Assembly: GCA_905234605.1 (NCBI GenBank)
Contig: CAJOIE010000007.1
Span: forward strand, 54,868 to 118,867
Direction of reading: 5' to 3'
Origin: an uncultured Bacteroidaceae bacterium
GTDB lineage: Bacteria; Bacteroidota; Bacteroidia; Bacteroidales; Bacteroidaceae
DNA length: 64,000 nt
Shown here: piece after piece, positions 44,714-54,413 of the stretch
Layout of the letters: each line of letters starts with the position of its first letter
Numbering within the stretch: the first letter of the stretch is position 1
Program-made: the position numbers and the translations under genes
Notes under the pieces: generated by a model
What the model saw: only the letters and a program-made list of their open reading frames with translations
Told to the model about the DNA's origin: nothing
The model's database searches: none

Positions 44714-46867
44714 ATGGCTAAGAAAGTAACGTCAACGGAGGCTGTGGCCCAGACAGAGGCAGCACAGTCTGTTCAGGCCGATGCTGCTGCAGCAACAGGC
44801 AAGGCAGCAGCCGCAGCAACGCCAAAGAAGAAAAAGACCACAGCCACGCAGCTCAAGATTGTGAAGAACGACGAGTGGCTTGCACCCTTCGCTCCCGCCA
44901 TCAGCGGACGCCACCAGCATGTCCTCGACAAGCAAGCCGAGCTCACCCAGGGCGGTACGCTCAAGCTGTCAGAGTTCGCCAACGGGCACCACTACTTCGG
45001 GCTCCATCGCGATGCCACACGCTGGGTGTTGCGCGAGTGGGCACCCAATGCCACGGAGATATTCCTCGTGGGCGACTTCAACGACTGGCAGGAACAGCCC
45101 GCCTATGCCATGACGCGTCTGAACAGCGACTCGGGCGTATGGGAACTGAAACTCGCAGGCAAGCATCTCAAACATGGCCAGTTCTATAAACTCTCCGTGC
45201 ACTGGGAGGGCGGTCAGGGACTGCGCATCCCGTCGTATGCCACCCGCGTGGTGCAGGACGAGCAGACAAAGATATTCTCTGCACAAGTATGGGCTCCGGC
45301 TACCCCCTTTGAGTGGAAAGCCAGCAAGTTCAAGCCCACCACGTCGCCACTGCTCATCTATGAGTGCCACATCGGCATGGCCCAGGACAAGGAGGGCTTA
45401 GGCACATACACTGAATTCCGCGACAACATACTGCCACGCGTCAAGGCCGACGGCTACAACGCCATACAAGTGATGGCCATCCAGGAGCACCCTTACTACG
45501 GCAGCTTCGGCTATCACGTGAGCAACTTCTATGCTGCCAGCTCACGCTTCGGCACACCCGAGGAGCTCAAGTCGCTCATCGACACAGCCCACCAGATGGG
45601 CATTGCCGTGATTATGGACATCGTACACAGCCATGCTGTGAAGAACGAGGACGAGGGACTGGGCAACTTCGCCGGCGATCCTAACCAGTACTTTTACGCC
45701 GGCGGCCGACGCGAGCATCCCGCATGGGACAGCCTCTGCTTCGACTATGGCAAGAACGAGGTGCTCCACTTCCTGCTGTCCAACTGCAAATTCTGGCTTG
45801 AGGAATACCACTTCGACGGCTTCCGCTTCGACGGCGTAACGTCGATGCTCTACTACAGTCATGGACTTGGCGACAACTTCATAGGCTATGAGTCGTACTA
45901 CAACGGCAACGAGGACGACAACGCCATTGCCTATCTCACGCTGGCCAACACGCTCATCCACGAGGTCAACCCCAAGGCCATCACCATCGCCGAGGAGGTG
46001 TCAGGAATGCCCGGACTGGCAGCTCCCTTCAAGGATGGCGGCTACGGCTTCGACTACCGCCTGGCTATGAACGTGCCCGACTACTGGATTAAGATTATCA
46101 AGGAGTTGCGCGATGAGGAGTGGAAGCCTACATCGCTGATGTGGGAACTCACCAACCGCCGTGCCGACGAGAAAACCATCAGTTACTGCGAGAGCCACGA
46201 CCAGGCACTTGTGGGCGACAAGACAATCATCTTCCGCCTTATTGATGCCGACATGTACTGGCACTTCAAGAAAGGTGATGAGAACTACAATGTCGAGCGC
46301 GGCATGGCACTCCACAAGATGATACGCCTGCTCACCTCGGGAACCATCAATGGCGGCTATCTCAACTTCATGGGCAACGAGTGGGGGCATCCCGAGTGGA
46401 TCGACTTCCCACGTCAGGACAACGGGTGGAGCTACAAGTACGCACGCCGCCAGTGGAACCTTGTGGACAACCACGAACTATGCTACCACTACCTTGGCGA
46501 CTTCGACCAGCGCATGCTGCAAGTGCTCAAGATGCAGAAGGACATACAGAAGACACCCGTGGTGGAGATTATGGCCAATGACGGCGACCAGGTGCTGGCA
46601 TTCCAGCGCGGCGACCTGCTCTTCGTGTTCAACTTCAGCTACAACCGCAGCTACATAGGCTATGGCTTCATGGTGCGCCAGGGAGCATACGATGTAGTGC
46701 TCAACACCGACGACACAGCCTTCGGCGGCCATGGCCTCAACGACGACAGCGTGCGCCACTTCACCAACTACGATGCCATGCTGGCACGCGACAACAAGGG
46801 CTGGCTCAAGCTCTACCTGCCTGCCCGCTCGGCATTAGTGCTCACCCGCGTGGTCGACGACAAGTAA
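44714..46867 (+). CDS. glgB: 1,4-alpha-glucan branching enzyme, GH13, with Ala/Lys-rich N-terminal tail
   Basis: A 717-residue enzyme that makes alpha-1,6 branches in glycogen. An N-terminal CBM48 (WVLREWAPNATEIFLVGDFNDWQ) precedes the GH13 barrel. The catalytic residues are Asp373 in GFRFDGVTS, Glu427 in ITIAEEVSG and Asp496 in CESHDQAL. The sequence resembles the eukaryotic-like branching enzymes (YYGSFGYHVSNFYA). Residues 1-47 form an extra low-complexity tail rich in Ala, Thr, Gln and Lys (AAAATGKAAAAATPKKKK) that looks disordered. The gene completes the glycogen set found at 1-2.7 kb. Confidence 0.94.
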   Translation: MAKKVTSTEAVAQTEAAQSVQADAAAATGKAAAAATPKKKKTTATQLKIVKNDEWLAPFAPAISGRHQHVLDKQAELTQGGTLKLSEFANGHHYFGLHRDATRWVLREWAPNATEIFLVGDFNDWQEQPAYAMTRLNSDSGVWELKLAGKHLKHGQFYKLSVHWEGGQGLRIPSYATRVVQDEQTKIFSAQVWAPATPFEWKASKFKPTTSPLLIYECHIGMAQDKEGLGTYTEFRDNILPRVKADGYNAIQVMAIQEHPYYGSFGYHVSNFYAASSRFGTPEELKSLIDTAHQMGIAVIMDIVHSHAVKNEDEGLGNFAGDPNQYFYAGGRREHPAWDSLCFDYGKNEVLHFLLSNCKFWLEEYHFDGFRFDGVTSMLYYSHGLGDNFIGYESYYNGNEDDNAIAYLTLANTLIHEVNPKAITIAEEVSGMPGLAAPFKDGGYGFDYRLAMNVPDYWIKIIKELRDEEWKPTSLMWELTNRRADEKTISYCESHDQALVGDKTIIFRLIDADMYWHFKKGDENYNVERGMALHKMIRLLTSGTINGGYLNFMGNEWGHPEWIDFPRQDNGWSYKYARRQWNLVDNHELCYHYLGDFDQRMLQVLKMQKDIQKTPVVEIMANDGDQVLAFQRGDLLFVFNFSYNRSYIGYGFMVRQGAYDVVLNTDDTAFGGHGLNDDSVRHFTNYDAMLARDNKGWLKLYLPARSALVLTRVVDDK

Positions 46868-46880
46868 GCCCGCCCCCCAA

Positions 46881-46961
46881 CACCCTGCATGGTCCTGCCA
46901 CGGACCGTGCACCGTCAATGCAAACACCCTGCATGGTAGGTTGCCACCACCATGCAGGGTG
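46881..46961. repeat. array D of the phased palindromic 14-mer
   Basis: Units start at 46881 (CACCCTGCATGGTC), 46903 (GACCGTGCACCGTC), 46925 (CACCCTGCATGGTA) and 46948 (CACCATGCAGGGTG), spaced 22, 22 and 23 bp, with mixed orientation. The array begins 13 bp after the glgB stop and ends 20 bp before the 3' end of the convergent mannanase gene. Confidence 0.9.
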
Positions 46962-46981
46962 TTTTGCATCACGATGCCACG

Positions 46982-48367
46982 TCAGCGTCTATGACGTGCA
47001 GCCATGACAGTCCTCTCTCTGCCCGCTGATCTCAATATGCGTTGCAACCGTCTCACCGCACGGCGCACCGTCCCTACCGTTGTATCGCTGTCCCAAACGC
47101 CATATAAACCCTGCTCCTCCTGCGCAGGGTCGGCAAGGTAGGGGTCGTAAGGCTGCCACCACAGATGGTTGGGGCGTGCCGCCCCACTCCAACCCCAGAA
47201 GTTGCATCCGGCAAGAGGCCCGCCATGGGCAACACTCTCCGTGAGCAGGGAGAAGACGGCAGAGTAGTAGGCATCGCGGGCCGTCGTCGTAGTCCCGATG
47301 TCGAACAGTCCGCCATCGCGAGGGTATCCGAATTCCTCCACCACAAGCGGCTTGTGCAAGCGGCGAGCCACAGCCTCGTGCTCAGCCACGTATGTTCTGG
47401 TAGCCCCGATGGCTGCATCCAGCTGCTGACGGCGCAGACCACTCTGGCTGCGCGATGCAATACTGCCACGCTGCACCCAACCCCAGTTCATGGGCCAGAC
47501 GTGGACGGTGAGGTAGTCCACGTTGGGGTCTGCATGGAGCTGTTCATAGAGTTGCATGTCGAGTTCGCACCCCATGCTTCCCTCGCTGCCTGTCGACACT
47601 AAATGCCTGCTGTCGAGGCTCTTAATCAGTGCCGCCGACTCGGCAATCCACTGAGCGAATGCCTCCTTGGTGCGTGCGCTGAAGGCGCGTGGCTCGTTGC
47701 ATATCTGCCAAGCCATGATGGTGGCATCGTTGGCATACAACTCTCCCGTGAGGCTGTTGCGACGCCCTACGATGGCACGCACATGGTTGTAGTACAGCTG
47801 ACGGGCCTCCATGCTGGTGGCAAACTGCGACGCGTGCTCGCACCAAGCCCTCCACACGATGGTGTCCATCACCTCTGTGCCGGTCTGCTGCACCCATCGC
47901 AGATAGGCTGTCATGCCCCCGCTCCACGCCCAGGCATTGGTGAGGTAAAGCACCACTTTCATGCCGCGCTCACCAGCCTCCACCAGGAAGCGGTCGAGTG
48001 CCGTCAGCATGCGTTGGTCGTACCCCCCGGGAGCCGTCTGCATCACGGGAGCCACCTTGCGGGCAGCAGGCATCCCGTCGGCCCCCACCAGCACACGCAG
48101 ATTGTCGATGCCCATACGATGCAAGACATCCAGCTCGTGGCGCAGGCGCACGATGCCATCGCCCACGCTGTCCGTTGCCAGAAGCGGCAGATACCAGGCG
48201 TTGGCTCCGACAAAACAGTATGGCTTCCCTCCAAGCGTGAGCCGCCCGCCGGCGGCACACACAAACGGCTCCCGCGCAGGATGTTCCTGCGCAGAAGCCG
48301 TAAGAGATGTGCCCAGACTGCACACAGCAGCCAGCAGGCAGACAACGATGCGTGTGCAGGCCGTCAT
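46982..48367 (-). CDS. secreted GH5 beta-mannanase/beta-mannosidase-like glycoside hydrolase
   Basis: A 461-residue enzyme with a signal peptide (MTACTRIVVCLLAAVCSLGTSLTASA). The GH5 barrel begins FVGANAWYLPLLATDSV. The acid/base Glu225 is in WQICNEPRAF, and the nucleophile Glu345 is in LVVEEFGYPRD. The sequence around both (VHVWPMNWGW, NFWGWSG) resembles subfamily GH5_7 endo-mannanases. It is expected to hydrolyse mannan in the periplasm or outside. There is no SusC/SusD pair nearby. The start of panB is 11 bp away on the same strand, so the two may share a transcript. Confidence 0.85.
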   Translation of the reverse strand: MTACTRIVVCLLAAVCSLGTSLTASAQEHPAREPFVCAAGGRLTLGGKPYCFVGANAWYLPLLATDSVGDGIVRLRHELDVLHRMGIDNLRVLVGADGMPAARKVAPVMQTAPGGYDQRMLTALDRFLVEAGERGMKVVLYLTNAWAWSGGMTAYLRWVQQTGTEVMDTIVWRAWCEHASQFATSMEARQLYYNHVRAIVGRRNSLTGELYANDATIMAWQICNEPRAFSARTKEAFAQWIAESAALIKSLDSRHLVSTGSEGSMGCELDMQLYEQLHADPNVDYLTVHVWPMNWGWVQRGSIASRSQSGLRRQQLDAAIGATRTYVAEHEAVARRLHKPLVVEEFGYPRDGGLFDIGTTTTARDAYYSAVFSLLTESVAHGGPLAGCNFWGWSGAARPNHLWWQPYDPYLADPAQEEQGLYGVWDSDTTVGTVRRAVRRLQRILRSAGRERTVMAARHRR

Positions 48368-48378
48368 ACCGGTGGCTG

Positions 48379-49200
48379 CTAATACTGTTCCTCGCTATTA
48401 GGGAAGTCGCCGCTCTTCACGTCGCTGACATACTGCCCGACAGCATCGGTGATGACGCTGTAGAGGTCGGCATATCGGCGCAGGAACTTGGGCGAGAACC
48501 CCTTGTTCATGCCAAGCATGTCGTGCACCACGAGCACCTGCCCGTCGCATGCGCCGCCGGCACCTATGCTGATGGTGGGCACGGCAATGCTCCGTGTGAC
48601 CTCGGCAGCAAGCTTGGCGGGTATCTTCTCCAATGTAATGGCAAAGCAGCCCACCTCGGCAAGTGCCTTGGCGTCAGAGAGCAGCTTGCTGGCCTCGGCC
48701 TCCTCCTTGGCTCGCACGGCGTATGTTCCGAACTTATTGATGCTCTGCGGTGTGAGGCCAAGGTGTCCCATCACAGGGATGCCGGCATCAAGTATCAGCT
48801 TCACTGCGGGAATGATTTCCACACCGCCCTCCAGCTTCAGGGCGTCGCAGCCCGTCTCCTGCATGATGCGCACTGCATTGCGCACAGCATCCTGGGGGTC
48901 CACCTGATAGGTGCCGAAAGGCATGTCGCACACCACGAGTGCACGCGTCACACCACGCACCACGCTGCGGGCATGGTATATCATCTGGTCGAGCGTGATA
49001 GGCAAGGTGGTCACGTTGCCGGCCATAGTGTTAGAGGCACTGTCGCCCACGAGGATGACATCGACACCTGCACCGTCCACGATGCGAGCCATGGAGTAGT
49101 CGTATGATGTGAGCATGGCAATCTTCTTGCCGCTCTGCTTCATCTCAAACAAGCGATGCGTAGTAACCTTGCGCGTATCGTCAACTAAGTATCCAGCCAT
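48379..49200 (-). CDS. panB: 3-methyl-2-oxobutanoate hydroxymethyltransferase
   Basis: A 273-residue TIM barrel for the first step of pantothenate synthesis, ketopantoate from alpha-ketoisovalerate. [33 protein letters not shown] holds the Mg2+-binding Asp residues, [16 protein letters not shown] and KLEGG are family signatures, and [22 protein letters not shown] contains the active-site region near the end. Length is normal. A divergent promoter pair lies upstream (49230-49287). Confidence 0.95.
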   Translation of the reverse strand: MAGYLVDDTRKVTTHRLFEMKQSGKKIAMLTSYDYSMARIVDGAGVDVILVGDSASNTMAGNVTTLPITLDQMIYHARSVVRGVTRALVVCDMPFGTYQVDPQDAVRNAVRIMQETGCDALKLEGGVEIIPAVKLILDAGIPVMGHLGLTPQSINKFGTYAVRAKEEAEASKLLSDAKALAEVGCFAITLEKIPAKLAAEVTRSIAVPTISIGAGGACDGQVLVVHDMLGMNKGFSPKFLRRYADLYSVITDAVGQYVSDVKSGDFPNSEEQY

Positions 49201-49229
49201 AATGAAGATATATAGGTATAAAGTGGCGG

Positions 49230-49287
49230 CAAAAGTACAAATTACTTTCTACCACTCACCCGCCCCCCTCTCTTTTTTGTACTTTTG
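49230..49287. promoter_or_regulatory. divergent promoters of panB and the HAD phosphatase
   Basis: Minus-strand TACTTTTG (49237-49230) lies 30 bp before panB. Plus-strand TACTTTTG (49280-49287) lies 23 bp before the phosphatase ATG. The two -7 boxes are identical and mirror each other. Confidence 0.65.
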
Positions 49288-49309
49288 CCCTCAAACCACA
49301 AGAGCCGCT

Positions 49310-49963
49310 ATGCGCAACCACTTCAAAGCCGCACTATTCGACCTCGACGGTGTTGTGCTTGACACCGAGAGCCAGTACTCCATCTTCTGGGGCGAGATGG
49401 GGCATATATATCATCCGGACATAGCACACTTCGACCAGCTCATCAAGGGGCAGACACTGACACAGATACTTGACGGGTGGTTCGCCACCATGCCCGAGGT
49501 GCACGAAGAGCTTATAGACCACCTCAACACCTTTGAGCAGCAGATGACATTCCCCTACATAGCCGGTGCCGATGCCTTCGTGCAGGCACTGCGCAATGAG
49601 GGCGTGCAGACAGCCATCGTCACAAGCAGCAACAAGCCCAAGATGGAACAGGTGCTGCGCCAGCGACCTGAACTGACCACTCTCTTCGACGCCATCCTCA
49701 CAGCCGAGGACTTTGCCGCCAGCAAGCCCGACCCCGACTGCTACCTTCGTGCGGCCGCCCATTTCCAGCTGCCGGCCAGTGCATGCGTAGTGTTCGAGGA
49801 CAGCATCAACGGGCTCAAGGCCGCACAGGCATCGGGAGCTGTTGTCGTAGGCCTCGCTACCACCAACCCCCGTGAGACAATCCGCCCCATGGCCGATGTC
49901 GTGATAGATGATTTCACATGTTTCACCCCAACAGCCATGCAATGTCTGGCCAAGCAACACTGA
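49310..49963 (+). CDS. HAD-superfamily phosphatase, beta-phosphoglucomutase-like
   Basis: A 217-residue cytoplasmic hydrolase of HAD subfamily IA. The nucleophile motif is AALFDLDGVVLDTES (Asp at residues 10 and 12). Motif II is AIVTSSNKPKM, the motif III Lys is in FAASKPDPDCYL, and motif IV is VVFEDSINGLKAAQASG. The cap is alpha-helical. The substrate is a small phosphoester, perhaps a sugar phosphate. The start at 49310 (MRNHFKAALFD) is chosen from the promoter and the usual N-terminus; a longer frame reads through the promoter. Its end overlaps the flippase start. Confidence 0.88.
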   Translation: MRNHFKAALFDLDGVVLDTESQYSIFWGEMGHIYHPDIAHFDQLIKGQTLTQILDGWFATMPEVHEELIDHLNTFEQQMTFPYIAGADAFVQALRNEGVQTAIVTSSNKPKMEQVLRQRPELTTLFDAILTAEDFAASKPDPDCYLRAAAHFQLPASACVVFEDSINGLKAAQASGAVVVGLATTNPRETIRPMADVVIDDFTCFTPTAMQCLAKQH

Positions 49964-51474
49964 CACGACATAACACCGAGGCCGATGCCAGCCTCGACCA
50001 TGTGCTCAAATACACAGGCATCTTCGGTGGGGTGCAAGGACTGACCATGCTGATGCGCATAGTGCGCAACAAGCTTGCAAGCACATTCCTCGGCACTGCC
50101 GGCATAGGCCTTATGGGCATATACATCAGTGTCAGCGAGTTTGTGAGCAGCACCACGAACTTCGGCATACCATTCTCCAGCGTGCGACGCTCGGCAGAGC
50201 TGTATGAGGAAGGGAACCAGCAAGCAGTCCGCGACTTCGTCTGCGTGGTGCGTACATGGTGCGTATGGACAGCCTTGCTTGCCGCTATCACCTGTGTGGC
50301 ATGCGCACCCCTGCTGGGCGGCATCTACTTCGATGGCGACACCACCTCGATGGGCAATATAGCCCTGCTCGCACCCATGGCAGTGGCTCTGAGCATCACC
50401 AACGGCGAGATATCCATACTCAAGGGCACACGCAGGCTCAAGCGTGTAGCCACAATCTCAGCCCTCGGCAGTGTCGTCACCCTGTGTGCCACGGTGCCTT
50501 TCTTCTGGGCATGGCATGTGCGCGGCATCATCGTGGCACTCAACGTCAGTGCCATAGCAATGACAGTGCTGCACCTGTGCTTCTCCTGTCCCATCTACCC
50601 GTGGCGCATAGCACCATTCTCTGCCAGTGTGTTCCGCGAGGGCTGGCAGATGGTGTGCATAGGGGTGCCATACGTGGCCGCCGCCATAGCAGGCTCTTGT
50701 GCAGCCATGTTCATCCTCTCGATGCTCAAACGCTATGGTAGTGCCGACGACGTCGGGCTGTATCGTGTCGGCTACGGGCTGATGGTGACGTATGCAGGCG
50801 TAGTGTTCAGTGCCTTTGAAGCCGACTTCTTCCCCCGCCTCTCAAGCCTCAATCACGATGTGGCCTTGCGCAACAAGACCATCAACAAGCAGGTGTGCGC
50901 CTGCATCCTGCTGATGACACCGCTGCTCATCGTGCTGGTGGTTGGCATGCCACTCATTGTCCCCTTGCTCACCACAAGCGCCTTCCTGCCTGTCGCCTCC
51001 ATGGCCACATGCGCTGCGTTCTACATGTTCTTGCGCTGCATCACCCTGCCCATGGCCTATACAGCCTTGGCATGCGGCGATTCTCTCCTGTACCTGTTTG
51101 TCGAAGTGGTGTACGACATCGTGTCGATGCTGTGCATCGTGGGCTGCTACCTCACGTGGGGCATCACCGGCACCGGCATAGGCCTGTCGCTGTCGGCCCT
51201 CTTCGACCTTATCCTGATATCCACTGTCTACGGCCACCACTACCACCTGCGCATAGCCCCCCACACAGCAGCCCTCATCGTGCCGCAGGCACTGCTGCTG
51301 GGTGCTGCCGTATGCACCATGCTCATGCTCACGGGCTGGGTGCATTATCTTGTCGGCACGCTGCTGGCAGGCTTGTCCCTGCTGCTCTCCTGGCGCGTGC
51401 TGGCACGTGACACAGCTTTTGTAAGCACCCTTTCAGCCAAGTGGGCATCACTCCGCAATAAACTCCACACATGA
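49942..51474 (+). CDS. Wzx-like oligosaccharide flippase
   Basis: A protein of about 510 residues with some 12-14 membrane helices. DHVLKYTGIFGGVQGLTMLMRIVRNKLASTFLGTAGIGLMG is the N-terminal motif of the O-antigen translocase branch of the MATE-like exporters. It would flip lipid-linked sugar repeat units across the inner membrane. The start is taken at ATG 49942 (MSGQATLTRHNTE), overlapping the phosphatase by 22 bp; ATG 49918 is an alternative. The next gene starts four bases before its stop, so it is coupled to the glycosyltransferases. Confidence 0.87.
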   Translation: MSGQATLTRHNTEADASLDHVLKYTGIFGGVQGLTMLMRIVRNKLASTFLGTAGIGLMGIYISVSEFVSSTTNFGIPFSSVRRSAELYEEGNQQAVRDFVCVVRTWCVWTALLAAITCVACAPLLGGIYFDGDTTSMGNIALLAPMAVALSITNGEISILKGTRRLKRVATISALGSVVTLCATVPFFWAWHVRGIIVALNVSAIAMTVLHLCFSCPIYPWRIAPFSASVFREGWQMVCIGVPYVAAAIAGSCAAMFILSMLKRYGSADDVGLYRVGYGLMVTYAGVVFSAFEADFFPRLSSLNHDVALRNKTINKQVCACILLMTPLLIVLVVGMPLIVPLLTTSAFLPVASMATCAAFYMFLRCITLPMAYTALACGDSLLYLFVEVVYDIVSMLCIVGCYLTWGITGTGIGLSLSALFDLILISTVYGHHYHLRIAPHTAALIVPQALLLGAAVCTMLMLTGWVHYLVGTLLAGLSLLLSWRVLARDTAFVSTLSAKWASLRNKLHT

Positions 51475-52460
51475 ATACCGTTGCCATCCTCGTGGCTGCC
51501 TATAATGCTGCTGCCACCCTGCCCCGATGTCTCGACTCCCTCTGTTCGCAGACCCTGCATGACATACAGATTATATGTATCGACGACTGCTCCACCGACT
51601 CCACATACAGCCTGCTGTGCCAGCGTGCCTCTGCCGACCCCCGCATAACCGTGCTGCAAACCGACGTCAACAGCGGCCACGCCGTGGCGCGCAATCTCGG
51701 GCTGCGGGTGGCAGATGCCGAGTTCGCCTGTATGCTGGATGCCGACGACTGGATGTCGGCCGACTGCTTAGAGAAAGCCGTCAGCGTGTTCCGTGCGCAC
51801 AAGGAGACAGACACCGTGGTGCTCCGTCTGATTAAATACTATGAAGACGAACAGCGCGAGGAGGACTATGGCCTGCCGGCAGAGCTGCTCGACGGTGCAG
51901 CCATCGACGGCATGAAAGCGTTCCGCCTCTGCATGGACGCGTGGCACCTGCACGGGCTCTACGTCACACGCCTTGAGCTCCTGCGCCGCATACCCTACGA
52001 TGCCACGACCCGTCTCTACAGCGACGACAACACCACGCGCCTGCACTATCTGCACTCACGCGAGGTACGTGCCTGCGACGGCATCTACTACTACAGCCGC
52101 CATCCCGAGGCAGCGACCATCCTGTTCCACTACGGGCGTTTCGACTTCATGGAGGCACTCTTCACTCTCAAGGTGGCACTCCGCAAGGAGCACATCCCCG
52201 CCGATGTGATGTCGGCCTTCGAGGGTGAGCGGTGGTATAACTACCTTGCCTGCTATCGCCTCTACCTGACCCACAAGACGGAACTGACAGCCGGACAGCA
52301 GAGTGAGCTCAAAGAGCGTTTCAGCACCATGCTCCACACGTTCCGTCCCTCTGCGCTTAAACGCCGTTACCGCTGGAAGCCAGGCTACTGGCTCACTCTC
52401 AGCCTGCCGCTCTTCGACATGCAGCAGCGTGCATACCTGCTCTTCAGACCACAGCGATGA
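51471..52460 (+). CDS. family 2 glycosyltransferase
   Basis: A 329-residue GT-A enzyme. VAILVAAYNAAATLPRCLDSL opens the domain, IICIDDCSTDSTYSL gives the first nucleotide-binding Asp residues and FACMLDADDWMS gives the DxD motif. The C-terminal third, basic and aromatic (RRYRWKPGYWLTLSLPLF), probably contacts the membrane. It would add one sugar to a surface polysaccharide precursor. It overlaps both neighbours by 4 bp (ATGA junctions), in the same transcript as the flippase. Confidence 0.88.
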   Translation: MNTVAILVAAYNAAATLPRCLDSLCSQTLHDIQIICIDDCSTDSTYSLLCQRASADPRITVLQTDVNSGHAVARNLGLRVADAEFACMLDADDWMSADCLEKAVSVFRAHKETDTVVLRLIKYYEDEQREEDYGLPAELLDGAAIDGMKAFRLCMDAWHLHGLYVTRLELLRRIPYDATTRLYSDDNTTRLHYLHSREVRACDGIYYYSRHPEAATILFHYGRFDFMEALFTLKVALRKEHIPADVMSAFEGERWYNYLACYRLYLTHKTELTAGQQSELKERFSTMLHTFRPSALKRRYRWKPGYWLTLSLPLFDMQQRAYLLFRPQR

Positions 52461-53578
52461 AGATACTACTGCTTGGCGAATACTCTAATGTCCATGCCAC
52501 ATTGGCTCGTGGTCTGACCGCGCTCGGGCATGATGTCACCGTCGTCTCCGACGGCGACACATGGAAAGGCTATCCGCGCGACATCGACCTGCGGCGCAGC
52601 AGCCTCTCGCCCGCAGGCACGCTACGCTATCTGGGCCGTGTGGCCAGAGTGTGGTGGCAGCTGCGCGGATATGATGTGGTTCAGATTATCAACCCCATGT
52701 TCCTCACTCTAAAGGCAGAGCGCATCATGCCCTTCTACCGCATGCTACGCCGCCGCAACGGGCACATGGTCATGGGTGCATTCGGCATTGACCACTACTG
52801 GGTGCGTGTGGGCATGGACGCCACGGCCTTCCGCTACTCCGACTTCCACATCGGAGGCGTGGAGCGGCATTCCGACTACATAGACACCATGAAGCGTGAG
52901 TGGCTTACCGGCCCCAAGGGACGGCTCAACATGCAGATTGCAGCCGACTGCGATGCCATCGTGAGCGGTCTCTATGAAAACGATGTCTGCTATCGCCCTT
53001 TCTTCGCAGAGAAAACCACGTTCATACCCTTTCCCATCGACATGTCGGCGGTGACACCCACGGCCACACTCGCACACGTCGACAGACAGCCGCGCCCTGT
53101 GCATTTCTTCATAGGCATACAGCGTGAGCGCACTGTCTACAAAGGCACCGACATTATGCTCCGTGCGCTCATGAGGTTAGAGCACGACTGCGGGCAGGAG
53201 CGCGTAGTGGTGCACAAGGCTGAGAGCGTTCCGTTTGCCCAATACCAGGACATGATGAACTCCAGCCACGTCATGCTCGATCAGCTCTACAGCTACACGC
53301 CGGCCATGAACGCACTGCTCGCGATGGCAAAAGGCCTCGTCGTGGTTGGCGGCGGCGAAGAGGAGCACTATGCACTTATGGGCGAACAGCAATTGCGCCC
53401 CGTGGTCAACGTGTGGCCCTCGGAGGACGACGTGTATGACCAGATACGCACACGCCTGCTGTCTGGCACGGAGGATGTGCACCAGCTGCAGCTCGACTCA
53501 CAGGAATATGTGCGCCGCCACCACGACCATGTACAGGTGGCACGCTCCTACGAGGCTCTCTATCAGAGCCTGTCATAG
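52457..53578 (+). CDS. GT-B fold glycosyltransferase (family 1/4-like)
   Basis: A 373-residue enzyme starting MKILLLGEYSNVHATLARGLTALGHDVTVVSDG, the usual N-terminal Rossmann domain of GT4-like transferases. The C-terminal domain contains HFFIGIQRERTVYKGTDIMLRAL and HVMLDQLYSYTPAMNALLAMAKGLVVVGGGEEEHYALMG, the donor-binding region; the usual E-x7-E is replaced by a degenerate form. The acceptor and sugar are unknown. It ends the flippase operon; a hairpin follows the stop. Confidence 0.8.
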   Translation: MKILLLGEYSNVHATLARGLTALGHDVTVVSDGDTWKGYPRDIDLRRSSLSPAGTLRYLGRVARVWWQLRGYDVVQIINPMFLTLKAERIMPFYRMLRRRNGHMVMGAFGIDHYWVRVGMDATAFRYSDFHIGGVERHSDYIDTMKREWLTGPKGRLNMQIAADCDAIVSGLYENDVCYRPFFAEKTTFIPFPIDMSAVTPTATLAHVDRQPRPVHFFIGIQRERTVYKGTDIMLRALMRLEHDCGQERVVVHKAESVPFAQYQDMMNSSHVMLDQLYSYTPAMNALLAMAKGLVVVGGGEEEHYALMGEQQLRPVVNVWPSEDDVYDQIRTRLLSGTEDVHQLQLDSQEYVRRHHDHVQVARSYEALYQSLS

Positions 53579-53610
53579 CTTGGGGCTGCACCGTTGCATG
53601 CTGCCCCGAG
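53579..53610. terminator. hairpin at the convergent junction after the glycosyltransferase genes
   Basis: CTTGGGGC (53579-53586) pairs with GCCCCGAG (53603-53610), eight pairs with one G-U, around a 16-base loop that can add a TGCA/TGCA inner stem. It lies directly after the stop codon; there is no T-run. Confidence 0.4.
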
Positions 53611-53640
53611 CCTGTTGCCCTGCATGGCAGCCGCTGTCGG

Positions 53641-54297
53641 CTACTTGAGCATACCCAGCCCCTTCAGCCACTTGCGTACGCTCTCCTTGCCCTGACGGGC
53701 GTCATGTCCGTAGATGGAGAACTCTCCACGGATGGTGGCCTTGGGATAGGCGGCGCGCAGGTCCTTGACACAGCGACCCAGCCCCGAGCCCTCATGCGTG
53801 GTGAAAGGAATGAGAGTCTTGCCGTTGAGGTCGTAGTGCTGGAAGAAGGTGAACATCACCTGCGGCCAGGTGCCCCACCAGACGGGTCCGCCGATGAACA
53901 CCGTGTCGTAGGCGTCGAGATTGTCGATGCCGCCACGGAACGCCGGCAGCTCGCCTTTCTCCTGCTCCTTCTTGGCAAGGTCGCACAAGGGCTGATAGGC
54001 CATGTCGTAGTTCTTCACGCACACTATCTCGAACTGGTCGGCACCAGTGAGTTCGCTGATGTAGTCGGCAATAATCTTGGTGTTGCCCACTTCGACAACG
54101 CCGACCGCATAGTTGTCGCCGGCATGGGAGAAGTAGACCACCAAAGCTTTCATTGCAGCTTTCTTGGGTGCTGATGCCTCGGTGGAGTTGTTGTCCTCAA
54201 CTGATGCGGCTGCCGATGTGTGCTTCCCGCTGCATGCGGTGGAGCACAGCAGGCACAAAGCGGCAGCACACAGGCTTCGTAGTATGTTCATAGTCAT
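53641..54297 (-). CDS. flavodoxin-like lipoprotein
   Basis: A 218-residue protein with a lipoprotein signal (MNILRSLCAAALCLLCSTACSG), a Ser/Ala-rich linker, then a flavodoxin fold. KALVVYFSHAGDNYAVGVVEVGNTKIIADYI is the FMN phosphate loop with an insert, TVFIGGPVWWGTWPQVMFTFF the isoalloxazine loop and PFTTHEGSGLG the second one. An exported flavodoxin-like protein would handle electrons at the membrane or in the periplasm. It lies 287 bp from the rubrerythrin gene on the same strand; array E lies between them. Confidence 0.85.
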   Translation of the reverse strand: MTMNILRSLCAAALCLLCSTACSGKHTSAAASVEDNNSTEASAPKKAAMKALVVYFSHAGDNYAVGVVEVGNTKIIADYISELTGADQFEIVCVKNYDMAYQPLCDLAKKEQEKGELPAFRGGIDNLDAYDTVFIGGPVWWGTWPQVMFTFFQHYDLNGKTLIPFTTHEGSGLGRCVKDLRAAYPKATIRGEFSIYGHDARQGKESVRKWLKGLGMLK

Positions 54298-54413
54298 CTA
54301 TTTTATGCAGTTAGGTCTTTCGTTTAAGTCTAAGGTCATTAGGCAACATGCGTGCACGATGTCGGCCCACTACCAGCATGCACATTCCGTGTACGATGCA
54401 CACATGGCACAAA

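Noticed and set aside
49109..49309. Longer N-terminus for the HAD phosphatase
   Set aside because: The extension reads through the divergent promoters and into panB; the family N-terminus starts at 49310.
53616..53629. TGCCCTGCATGGCA in the junction after the glycosyltransferases
   Set aside because: One isolated, imperfect copy without phased repeats, so not counted as an array.
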